Below, one piece after another: positions 1 through 5,283 of a DNA stretch of 5,283 nucleotides. Origin of the DNA: Pseudomonadota bacterium (lineage in GTDB: Bacteria; Pseudomonadota; Alphaproteobacteria; Sphingomonadales; SMXR01); contig JACZYI010000140.1 of assembly GCA_022571175.1 (NCBI GenBank), positions 1 to 5,283 on the forward strand, read 5' to 3'. Within the stretch, counting starts at the first letter, position 1. Every line of letters starts with the position of its first letter. Made by a program: the position numbers and the translations under genes. Below the pieces are notes generated by a model, which worked only from the letters and a program-made list of their open reading frames with translations, did no database searches and was not told the origin of the DNA.

Positions 1-371
1 GCTTCTGCCAATACCTCACTCATCAAGCGTCCTGTGCCTTTTTCGATGCCCTTTGAGCAAATGACCAGCGGAATTCCACTATCAATGTGCGGTGTCAGAC
101 TTTCAGCCACTTGCCTGGTGAACTGGGCTGGAGCCACCATAAGAATAAAATCGACTTTTCTCAGATCCTCCATATCTTCCGTGGCACGAATAGCTGCAAG
201 TAATTCAATGCCGGGCAGGAAGACGGTATTTTCCCGGTTTTGATTGATGGCCTGCACCACCTCAGTCTCTCGAGCCCAGATCAAGCTGTCAAGACCGGCT
301 CTCGCCACGGCCGCTGCCAGCGCAGTTCCCCACGCTCCCCCGCCAATGATACCAGCGCTTTTGAAAGACAT
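1..371 (-). CDS. gpsA: Glycerol-3-phosphate dehydrogenase [NAD(P)+], N-terminal part (cut by window edge)
   Basis: Cytosolic enzyme that reduces dihydroxyacetone phosphate to sn-glycerol 3-phosphate with NAD(P)H, supplying the backbone for phospholipids. The 123 visible codons begin MSFKSAGIIGGGAWGTALA and carry the Rossmann dinucleotide-binding motif GGGAWGTALA (residues 10-19). They also carry NRENTVFLPGIEL (45-57), matching the family's N-x-x-N-x-x-x-LPG segment, the VAPAQ loop (79-83) and SKGIE (106-110), whose lysine is a conserved active-site-region residue. The substrate-binding C-terminal domain lies beyond the left edge; family members are about 325-340 residues. The ATG at 369-371 is well supported. 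It has a GGGAG ribosome binding site 9 bases upstream (381-385 on the plus strand), and an in-frame TAG seven codons upstream (390-392) prevents a longer start. It lies 82 bases downstream of tsaD on the same strand, probably in the same transcript. The identification is firm; the only limit is truncation by the window. Confidence 0.96.
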   Translation of the reverse strand, partial: MSFKSAGIIGGGAWGTALAAAVARAGLDSLIWARETEVVQAINQNRENTVFLPGIELLAAIRATEDMEDLRKVDFILMVAPAQFTRQVAESLTPHIDSGIPLVICSKGIEKGTGRLMSEVLAE

Positions 372-380
372 GACTGTTTA

Positions 381-385
381 CTCCC
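381..385 (-). promoter_or_regulatory. Ribosome binding site of gpsA
   Basis: On the minus strand this reads GGGAG, 9 bases before the gpsA ATG. Together with the in-frame stop just upstream it fixes the gpsA start. The rest of the tsaD-gpsA gap (372-453) shows no convincing terminator hairpin followed by a T run, which fits read-through from tsaD. Confidence 0.75.
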
Positions 386-453
386 AAGCCTAGAGGCCAA
401 TCCCCATACTGGACCCCAGGGCCATCTTCAGGTCAATGGCAAAGGCACCGAGT

Positions 454-1572
454 TTAAGCTTTTGCTCCTCTTTTGCCGCTACCTATCTTTGTTTCCGAAG
501 TCTCGTCCAACGGCCAGCGCGCCCGGGATGCAAAGTCCAAATCATGATGAATGCCCAAAAGATGACGTTCAATGCCAGCCCAGGCAATCATGGCGCCGTT
601 GTCGGTACAGAGCCAGAGAGGCGGCGCATGAAAGCTATATCCTTCACGAGAGCAGCACGTCTTCAACTCGGCTCTAATTAATTGATTAGATGCTACCCCG
701 CCAGCAACCACAAAGGCAGGGGTTCTGGAGGGTGCTCCGTGCTCATCTCTGAACATGTGCATGGCTGTCTGGACTCTGTCCAGCAAGCAATCGCACACCG
801 CAGCCTGAAAAGAGGCAGCAATATCACTGACATCCTGGTTGGCAATCACACCATTATCATTCGCGAGCTGGTCCGCCTGCCTTCTGACCGCTGTTTTGAG
901 GCCAGAAAAACTAAAATCTGCGCCCGGCTTACCGCATAACGGTCGTGGAAACGGAAAGCGGTCTGGTCGGCCTTCTTTGGCCCAGGCCTCAATTTTCGGA
1001 CCCCCGGGAAATCCCAACCCCAGGAGTTTCGCCGTCTTGTCGAAAGCTTCTCCGGCGGCATCGTCAAGGGTTGTGCCCAGCCGCAAATAATCTCCAACCC
1101 CATTAATCGACAATAATTGGCAATGACCGCCCGAAATCAAGAGCAGTAAATACGGGAAATCCACAGCCTCGGTGAGGCGAATACTCAGGGCATGGCCTTC
1201 CAGATGATTGATAGCAATAAAGGGTTTCCCGGTGCCCAGTGCCAGGGCCTTGCCCGCAACAGTCCCGACCATAACCCCACCTATGAGCCCGGGCCCGGCG
1301 GTGGCCGCAATAGCATCCAGATCATCAATTCCAATTTTTGCGTTCTCTAACGCCTTTGCGATCACCAGGTCCACATGTTCCACATGATTTCTTGCGGCGA
1401 TTTCCGGCACGACTCCGCCATAGGGCTCATGTGCCTTGAATTGGCTCAAAACCTCATTGGCAAGTATATTTCCATCATCCGTGACAATGCCCACAGCCGT
1501 TTCATCGCAGCTGGTTTCAATGCCCAGTATTGTTGCCGGTTTTTTTACCAAGACCTTTTCCATTCTTTTCAT
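454..1572 (-). CDS. tsaD: tRNA N6-adenosine threonylcarbamoyltransferase TsaD (Gcp/YgjD/Kae1 family)
   Basis: Transfers the threonylcarbamoyl group from threonylcarbamoyl-AMP to A37 of ANN-decoding tRNAs, giving t6A, in the cytosol with TsaB and TsaE. Numbered from the chosen start (372 residues), visible signatures are ILGIETSCDETA (15-26), INHLEGH with the two metal-binding histidines (123 and 127), SGGH (147-150) and GEAFDK (174-179). Further on are GFPGGP (187-192), SFSGLKTA (221-228), GGVASN (291-296) and CTDNGAMIA (322-330) with the metal-ligand aspartate D324. The WPLD...GAKA tail is typical of alphaproteobacterial members, so the C-terminus is intact. The open frame extends to an ATG at 1626 (390 residues), but that adds 18 residues before the usual family start, has no ribosome binding site and overlaps a candidate -10 box. 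The ATG at 1572 has AGAG 6 bases upstream and is preferred; ATG 1563 (369 residues) is also possible. Product certain, start moderately so. Confidence 0.96.
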   Translation of the reverse strand: MKRMEKVLVKKPATILGIETSCDETAVGIVTDDGNILANEVLSQFKAHEPYGGVVPEIAARNHVEHVDLVIAKALENAKIGIDDLDAIAATAGPGLIGGVMVGTVAGKALALGTGKPFIAINHLEGHALSIRLTEAVDFPYLLLLISGGHCQLLSINGVGDYLRLGTTLDDAAGEAFDKTAKLLGLGFPGGPKIEAWAKEGRPDRFPFPRPLCGKPGADFSFSGLKTAVRRQADQLANDNGVIANQDVSDIAASFQAAVCDCLLDRVQTAMHMFRDEHGAPSRTPAFVVAGGVASNQLIRAELKTCCSREGYSFHAPPLWLCTDNGAMIAWAGIERHLLGIHHDLDFASRARWPLDETSETKIGSGKRGAKA

Positions 1573-1672
1573 TAAGTGCTCTGCCCAAAAGGGGGTGCGC
1601 AATGGCTGCAAACTTCTTATAAGCATTATCTGAGCGCGGCAGAAGCGCCGATCAATAACGGAGATATTTTTT
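1573..1672. promoter_or_regulatory. Divergent promoter region between tsaD and hemC
   Basis: About 100 non-coding bases separate the tsaD start (1572, minus) from the hemC start (1673, plus), so both transcripts should start here. For tsaD, the minus strand holds GATAAT (plus 1625-1630, 5 of 6 to TATAAT). A TTGATC lies upstream (plus 1650-1655, 4 of 6 to TTGACA) with a 19-base spacer, longer than ideal. For hemC, TATAAG (1618-1623) or CATTAT (1624-1629) could be -10 boxes, but neither has a good -35 partner. The 8-base palindrome CTTATAAG sits at 1616-1623. I found no Fnr-type TTGAT-N4-ATCAA site and no Irr or RirA-like box. That promoters lie here is inferred from gene layout; the individual boxes are weak. 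Confidence 0.5.
1660..1663 (+). promoter_or_regulatory. Ribosome binding site deciding the GTG start of hemC
   Basis: GGAG lies 9 bases before the GTG at 1673. No in-frame ATG precedes the conserved IGTRGSPLAL motif, so this site and the GTG define the start of HemC. Confidence 0.75.
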
Positions 1673-2623
1673 GTGGGGCGAAAAATAAAAATTGGTACGC
1701 GGGGCAGCCCCCTGGCCTTGGTTCAGGCGGAAATTGTCAAAGCAAAACTCCTGAGGGTGCATCCAGATTTTACCCCCGAAGATATTGAAATTATACCCAT
1801 TCTGACCACAGGCGATCAGGTTCAGGACAGAAAGTTGATCGAAATCGGTGGCAAAGGACTCTTCACCAAGGAAATCGAAGAACAAATTCTGAATGGCTTA
1901 GTGGATTTTGCGGTGCACTCTGCCAAGGATATGACCACTGAGCTTCCGCAGGGCTTGGCGCTGCCAATATTTCTGGAACGAGAAGATGTGCGAGATGCGC
2001 TTATATCCCGGAATGACACATCCCTGATGGACCTGCCTGAGGGCGCGACTATTGGCACCTCCTCTCTACGCCGTCAGGCTCAATTGCTGTCGGTGCGGCC
2101 AGACTTTAAAATTATTGCCTTAAGAGGCAATCTGGACACACGCCTGCGAAAACTGAAATCAGAGGGTATGCATGCCATTATTCTTGCCTGTGCTGGTTTG
2201 ATACGTTTGGGACGCTATGATCAGGTGACGGAAGCTCTGCCCGTGGATATCATGCTGCCCGCTCCTGCCCAGGGCGCTATTGGGCTGGAAGTGAGGGAGA
2301 ATGATCGCGAAATTCTCGAAATTCTGGGCCCCCTTCATCACGAGCCAACCGGACAGGCGGTGGCAGCGGAGAGGGCACTCCTGGGCGTACTGGACGGGTC
2401 TTGCCGGACACCCATCGCCGCGCTGGCAACCGTGGAGGGAAAGGTTTTGAATATAACGGCCCGGATATTGAGCCCGGATGGGCGGGATAAATATGAAATC
2501 ATCCTTGAAGGTGCGGCCGATGAAGCCAAGATAGTTGGGGTAAATATCGGCCAGACCCTTCGCCGAACGGTGGGAGAGGATTTTCTGGAACGGATCAAAA
2601 TGGAAGCACAACCGGAGGGTTAA
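1673..2623 (+). CDS. hemC: Porphobilinogen deaminase (hydroxymethylbilane synthase)
   Basis: Cytosolic enzyme that joins four porphobilinogen molecules into linear hydroxymethylbilane, the substrate of the next gene's product. The 316-residue length is normal for the family. It begins IKIGTRGSPLAL (5-16) with the conserved arginine R10, followed by GGKGLFTKE (59-67). The active-site loop HSAKDMTTELP (82-92) contains D86, equivalent to the catalytic aspartate D84 of E. coli. Next come GTSSLRRQAQL (128-138), ALRGNLDTRL (149-158), LPAPAQGAIGLEVR (195-208) and LDGSCRTPIAAL (240-251), in which C244 should anchor the dipyrromethane cofactor. All key residues are present, so the enzyme should be active. 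Alphaproteobacterial HemC usually has HSAKDMPT; here threonine replaces that proline, a small change. The start is GTG, supported by GGAG 9 bases upstream. First gene of a four-gene operon; hemD follows after 3 bases. Confidence 0.97.
   Translation: MGRKIKIGTRGSPLALVQAEIVKAKLLRVHPDFTPEDIEIIPILTTGDQVQDRKLIEIGGKGLFTKEIEEQILNGLVDFAVHSAKDMTTELPQGLALPIFLEREDVRDALISRNDTSLMDLPEGATIGTSSLRRQAQLLSVRPDFKIIALRGNLDTRLRKLKSEGMHAIILACAGLIRLGRYDQVTEALPVDIMLPAPAQGAIGLEVRENDREILEILGPLHHEPTGQAVAAERALLGVLDGSCRTPIAALATVEGKVLNITARILSPDGRDKYEIILEGAADEAKIVGVNIGQTLRRTVGEDFLERIKMEAQPEG
2614..2619 (+). promoter_or_regulatory. Ribosome binding site of hemD inside the end of hemC
   Basis: GGAGGG lies in the last codons of hemC, 7 bases before the hemD ATG. 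Ribosomes finishing hemC would uncover or occupy it, so coupled translation of the two consecutive pathway enzymes is likely (inference). Confidence 0.75.
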
Positions 2624-2626
2624 GGA

Positions 2627-3358
2627 ATGCGAGTTCTGCTGACCAGACCCATAGAGGCTTCACAACTGCTGGCAGGAAAAATTCACACTCTTGGCCTTCA
2701 GGTTGATATGGCCCCCATGCTTGAAATAACTTTGAAGCCAGAAGCTGTACAGCTTGATGGTGCTGCGGCACTTGTCTATACAAGTAAAAATGCTGTCATG
2801 GCTTTCAAGGAGAGCGGGCAGAAATTTGAAGGTTTGATTTTCGCTGTAGGGGATGCGACCGCAGATTATGTTCGGGCTCTTGGCTGTGGGGAGGTTATCG
2901 CTGCCAGCGGGGATGTAAAAAGTCTGATTGCGTGTGTCAGATCCCACGCGAATAATATTTCCGGGTTGATCCTTCATTTATCTGGCGAAGACACACGAGG
3001 GGATTTGGTTGGAGACTTGGCAAAGGCGGGCCTCAATGTGACGAGGAAAATTGTCTATAAGGCCGAGCCTGCCCGGGAAATTGAAGCTCAGATCAGGGAA
3101 CGGATAAAGCTTGGAAAGTATACCGCCATATTGTTTTTTTCGCCCCGATCAGCCAGGACGTTCATGTCATTTCTTGAGAAAAATGATATGAATTCAAATA
3201 TGAAAGCGGTGTCGGCCATTGTCATGAGTGAGGCCGTTGCAAGCGAAGCAAAAACGGTATCCTGGTCTGAAATTATGGTGGCTGATAAACCAGACGAAGA
3301 GGCCATGATGGAATGTTTGAAATTGTTGAAAGAAGGACATCTGGATAAAGAGAAGTAA
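2627..3358 (+). CDS. hemD: Uroporphyrinogen-III synthase
   Basis: Closes hydroxymethylbilane with inversion of ring D to uroporphyrinogen III, the branch point to heme, siroheme and cobalamin; cytosolic. The 243-residue length is usual. The family is poorly conserved, but the protein starts with VLLTRP (3-8). It has YTSKNAVMAF (51-60), AVGDATADY (73-81), GDVKSL (95-100), ILHLSGEDTRGDL (115-127), the YKAEPA linker (144-149), LFFSPRSARTF (169-179) and the C-terminal ADKPDEEAM (220-228). These mark the two Rossmann-like lobes and the crossover between them. Position helps as well: it follows hemC by 3 bases with a strong ribosome binding site, so the product should pass directly between neighbouring enzymes. 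The mitofilin-like gene starts 1 base after its stop. Product assignment is secure from motifs plus context. Confidence 0.94.
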   Translation: MRVLLTRPIEASQLLAGKIHTLGLQVDMAPMLEITLKPEAVQLDGAAALVYTSKNAVMAFKESGQKFEGLIFAVGDATADYVRALGCGEVIAASGDVKSLIACVRSHANNISGLILHLSGEDTRGDLVGDLAKAGLNVTRKIVYKAEPAREIEAQIRERIKLGKYTAILFFSPRSARTFMSFLEKNDMNSNMKAVSAIVMSEAVASEAKTVSWSEIMVADKPDEEAMMECLKLLKEGHLDKEK

Positions 3359-3359
3359 T

Positions 3360-4571
3360 TTGGCAGGCGAAAAACATAAAAAGCCTTCTGATCGCATGGA
3401 TGTGCTGGAGGGAGAAGTTATGGAGGATCGGAGAGCGCACTCAAGTGCCCACGCCCAGACCTCTTCCTTGAGAAAACCCTTTCCGGTACAGCTTATATTG
3501 TTTGCCGGCCTGATTTTTTTTGTGGCCTATCTGGTCTGGATTTGGCTGGACCGTGAAAATAATTGGTTGGCTTCATTATCAGGCGAAGACGCCACAGTCA
3601 CGCAAGAGTTTGCCACCTCTAGTACTATCAATGGCACAAGTGAAGATTTAGGACTACCACAAGCCCAGAGCGCAGAATTTGAAAGGCGTACTTCTTCTGT
3701 GGAGGCTAAAATTGCTGCACTTCAGGTCTCTCTCCAGGCGCTGGCCGCAAGATTAACCGGGCTGGAAGAGGAACACTCCGTGCGCGAAAATGCGGAATTG
3801 TCAGCAGACCCGACCCTATGGACCGAAGATCTGGCAGCCATTGAGGACCGACTCGACGGGCTTGAAGCCCGATTCCAGGATATGGATATGTCCTCAGCGA
3901 GCAATTCTGCAGCCATTGACCCCATAAACCAAGAAACAGTCGTTGCGGGTGATTTGGTTGATACGCGCGTTAATGCTATTGAGCAGAGATTGGCCGTACT
4001 TGAAGCGCGAAATCAAAGCAATTTTTCAAGGGAGACGCGTTACGCGGTTTCGGTGGCAGAGCTTTATCGAGCGGTTCTTTCCGGCAATCGGTTTGACGGT
4101 GAACTTCTGGAAACGGAAGCGCTGCTTTTAGAGGCTGCTCCGATCATCCGGGTTCGAACCCAGCCAGCGGTGGAAACGCCTCGTCCTTATGCTCTGGAGG
4201 GGGTGCCGGCGTTTTTTGAACTTAAAAGTGAGTTTACCGCCATGATCCCGGTTCTGCTTGTCACAGACAGGAGTCAGGAGGCAGAGGGCTTTTGGGCCGA
4301 AGCGTGGGCCAGTATCAAGGAGCTGGTGATCTTACGCAGAACCGGTGAGGTCGATGGCACTGACCTGGAGGCGGTTCTCGCCCAAGCAGAATTAGACCTG
4401 GCGGGAGGAGATCTTTCGGCAGCACTTGATTTGCTGGAAAATCGTGAAACCAACCCCGAAGATCTGAACCAATGGATTCAAAAAGGACGATCACGCACGG
4501 AGGCCCTGGCCGCATTGACAACGCTAGCTGATAGTGCGCTGGAAGAGACCGGGATCGGAGAGGTTGGATGA
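3360..4571 (+). CDS. Membrane-anchored coiled-coil protein of the mitofilin (Mic60)-like family, HemX position
   Basis: Single-pass inner-membrane protein. Alphaproteobacterial members of this family, found beside hem genes, are the bacterial relatives of mitochondrial Mic60, which shapes inner-membrane folds; the role here is inferred. From the TTG start (403 residues) there is a charged cytoplasmic tail (1-40), a membrane helix (about 41-62, preceded by RKP), then a presumably periplasmic region. That region has coiled-coil segments (about 104-140, 158-173, 197-219) and a helical C-terminal domain (about 222-395) with the mitofilin-like stretch ending AELDLAGGDLSAALDLLE (343-360). It is not the HemX methyltransferase. 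Two starts are possible. The TTG lies 1 base after the hemD stop with AGAGAAG just upstream. The ATG at 3420 (383 residues) has GGAGG 8 bases upstream. I keep the TTG because the DVLEGEVMED tail resembles acidic N-terminal tails I recall from relatives, but this is uncertain. The stop overlaps the hemY start. Confidence 0.88.
   Translation: MAGEKHKKPSDRMDVLEGEVMEDRRAHSSAHAQTSSLRKPFPVQLILFAGLIFFVAYLVWIWLDRENNWLASLSGEDATVTQEFATSSTINGTSEDLGLPQAQSAEFERRTSSVEAKIAALQVSLQALAARLTGLEEEHSVRENAELSADPTLWTEDLAAIEDRLDGLEARFQDMDMSSASNSAAIDPINQETVVAGDLVDTRVNAIEQRLAVLEARNQSNFSRETRYAVSVAELYRAVLSGNRFDGELLETEALLLEAAPIIRVRTQPAVETPRPYALEGVPAFFELKSEFTAMIPVLLVTDRSQEAEGFWAEAWASIKELVILRRTGEVDGTDLEAVLAQAELDLAGGDLSAALDLLENRETNPEDLNQWIQKGRSRTEALAALTTLADSALEETGIGEVG
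3407..3411 (+). promoter_or_regulatory. Strong internal ribosome binding site for an alternative ATG start
   Basis: GGAGG sits 8 bases before the in-frame ATG at 3420, inside the reading frame that opens at the TTG 3360. By sequence it is a better initiation signal than the one before the TTG. It may mark the true start of the mitofilin-like protein, or allow a second shorter form lacking 20 residues of the cytoplasmic tail. It could also be chance from the Glu-Gly-Glu codons it encodes. Confidence 0.45.
4557..4563 (+). promoter_or_regulatory. Ribosome binding site of hemY within the mitofilin-like gene
   Basis: GGAGAGG precedes the hemY ATG at 4568; its GGAG core lies 7 bases from the start. 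It is embedded in the last codons of the preceding gene, whose TGA stop shares the ATGA with the hemY start, which suggests translational coupling. Confidence 0.7.
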
Positions 4572-5283
4572 AACGCTATGTTTTTGCCCTGATTCTGGCC
4601 TTTCTTGTTTCCTTGGCCGCAACCTGGATAATGGATAACCCTGGTCAGGTGGTTATGGCGTGGCGTGGCTGGCAGCTGGAAACATCTTTTGCCACCTTGG
4701 CATTGTTTATTTTTGCCGTCATTCTTCTGGTGATTACCCTGCAGGCTGGAATGCAGTGGGCTCGGAGAGAATTACCCTTCATAGGCACTAACCGTCACCT
4801 GAAGCGTCAGCGTCGCGGCCTGGAGGCCATGAACAGGGCTATCGTCGCTCTGGCAGCAGGGGATCATATAACGGCGTCGCGATTGATTAACAAAACTAAA
4901 CTTCTGCTCCCGCCGCAGCCCATGGTTCATGTGCTGGCGGCGCAGGTGGCGCGACAGTCTGGTGATGAAAAAAAGCAAAGGGAAGAGCTGAAGGCGCTGC
5001 TGACTGACCCGAAGGCAAGGTTCATAGGCCTCAAAGCCTTGGCAAGATCTGCGCTCAGACAAAAGAAATATCCCCAGGCGCTCACCTTCATCACCGAAGC
5101 CCTCAGTCTGGAACCCAGAAGTGTTTGGGCACTTTCAGCTGGTTTTGAGGCAAATGTGGGTCTGCATAACTGGCAGGAGGCTGAACGGATGATGACCAGG
5201 GCGCGCTGGGCAGGGCGATATTTTGACGAAAACCAGGCTGGCGGAAATTGGGACCACCAAAAAGCAGCCTTTAACTTTTGCCG
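4568..5283 (+). CDS. hemY: HemY-like membrane protein with TPR-type helices, N-terminal part (cut by window edge)
   Basis: The 238 visible codons show the HemY N-terminal domain. A membrane helix follows MKR (about 3-22), then a short loop DNPGQVVMAWRGWQLETS (23-40) containing the family hallmark DNPG...W.GW..ETS, then a second helix (about 42-62). Basic residues after it (WARREL and LKRQRR) place the remainder in the cytosol by the positive-inside rule. That remainder has TPR-like helical pairs at about 86-113, 155-183 and 187-215, suggesting a protein-binding role. This is the proteobacterial hem-operon HemY, not the protoporphyrinogen oxidase given the same name in Bacillus. Its exact function is not established; location next to hemC and hemD suggests a link to late heme synthesis. 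The start overlaps the preceding stop in ATGA. It remains open at the right edge; the family is typically 400-550 residues, so roughly half is visible. Confidence 0.9.
   Translation, partial: MKRYVFALILAFLVSLAATWIMDNPGQVVMAWRGWQLETSFATLALFIFAVILLVITLQAGMQWARRELPFIGTNRHLKRQRRGLEAMNRAIVALAAGDHITASRLINKTKLLLPPQPMVHVLAAQVARQSGDEKKQREELKALLTDPKARFIGLKALARSALRQKKYPQALTFITEALSLEPRSVWALSAGFEANVGLHNWQEAERMMTRARWAGRYFDENQAGGNWDHQKAAFNFC

Noticed and set aside
403..417. Possible hairpin TGGCCC...GGGTCCA in the tsaD-gpsA gap as a terminator
   Set aside because: The stem is short with an internal mismatch and a 3-base loop, and no T run follows on the minus strand.
390..425. An 11-codon minus-strand frame (ATG to TAG) reading MALGSSMGIGL in the tsaD-gpsA gap, in frame with gpsA
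   Set aside because: It has no ribosome binding site, is very short, and TsaD already ends in its usual GAKA tail, so it is neither a lost tsaD end nor a convincing leader peptide.
240..677. Plus-strand open frames across gpsA and tsaD
   Set aside because: They are antisense to two firmly identified genes and their low-complexity, Ser/Pro/Arg-rich translations match no family I recognise.
1632..1648. GCGC-spacer-GCGC inverted repeat in the tsaD-hemC region as a possible operator or hairpin
   Set aside because: The stem is only 4 bases, made of a self-complementary tetramer with mismatched flanks, which is expected by chance.
2159..2611. A 150-codon minus-strand open frame antisense to hemC
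   Set aside because: It is a shadow of a conserved coding sequence, with no ribosome binding site and no recognisable domain.
4772..5062. A 96-codon minus-strand open frame antisense to hemY
   Set aside because: The plus strand encodes a clear HemY with the DNPG and GW..ETS hallmark; the antisense translation looks random.

Overview
The window looks like an ordinary chromosomal segment of an alphaproteobacterium of moderate G+C content; the order cannot be settled from the sequence. The evidence is the gene order gpsA-tsaD on the minus strand, divergent from hemC-hemD-(mitofilin-like)-hemY on the plus strand, and the alphaproteobacterial style of the proteins. Examples are the HSAKDM active-site loop of HemC, the WPLD...GAKA tail of TsaD, and a membrane-anchored coiled-coil protein directly after hemD.

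Left half, minus strand: the first 371 bases hold the N-terminal 123 codons of gpsA (glycerol-3-phosphate dehydrogenase, phospholipid precursor supply), which runs off the left edge. Upstream of it, after an 82-base gap, is a complete tsaD (t6A tRNA modification). The two genes are probably co-transcribed from the roughly 100-base divergent region at 1573-1672.

Right half, plus strand: hemC starts at a GTG with a clear ribosome binding site and is followed by hemD after 3 bases. These two enzymes make consecutive steps of tetrapyrrole synthesis, from porphobilinogen through hydroxymethylbilane to uroporphyrinogen III. One base after the hemD stop begins a single-pass inner-membrane coiled-coil protein of the HemX-position, mitofilin-like family. 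Its stop overlaps the hemY start in an ATGA. HemY has two N-terminal membrane helices and TPR-like helices and runs off the right edge. The tight spacing of all four genes indicates one operon.

The gaps are 82, 100, 3 and 1 bases, so no long stretch lacks a gene. I see no tRNA, rRNA, CRISPR array, insertion sequence, phage or defence gene, and no previously undescribed system. The points worth a second look are start-site choices, the layout of the divergent promoter region, repeated coiled-coil motifs in the mitofilin-like protein, and its evolutionary link to mitochondrial Mic60.
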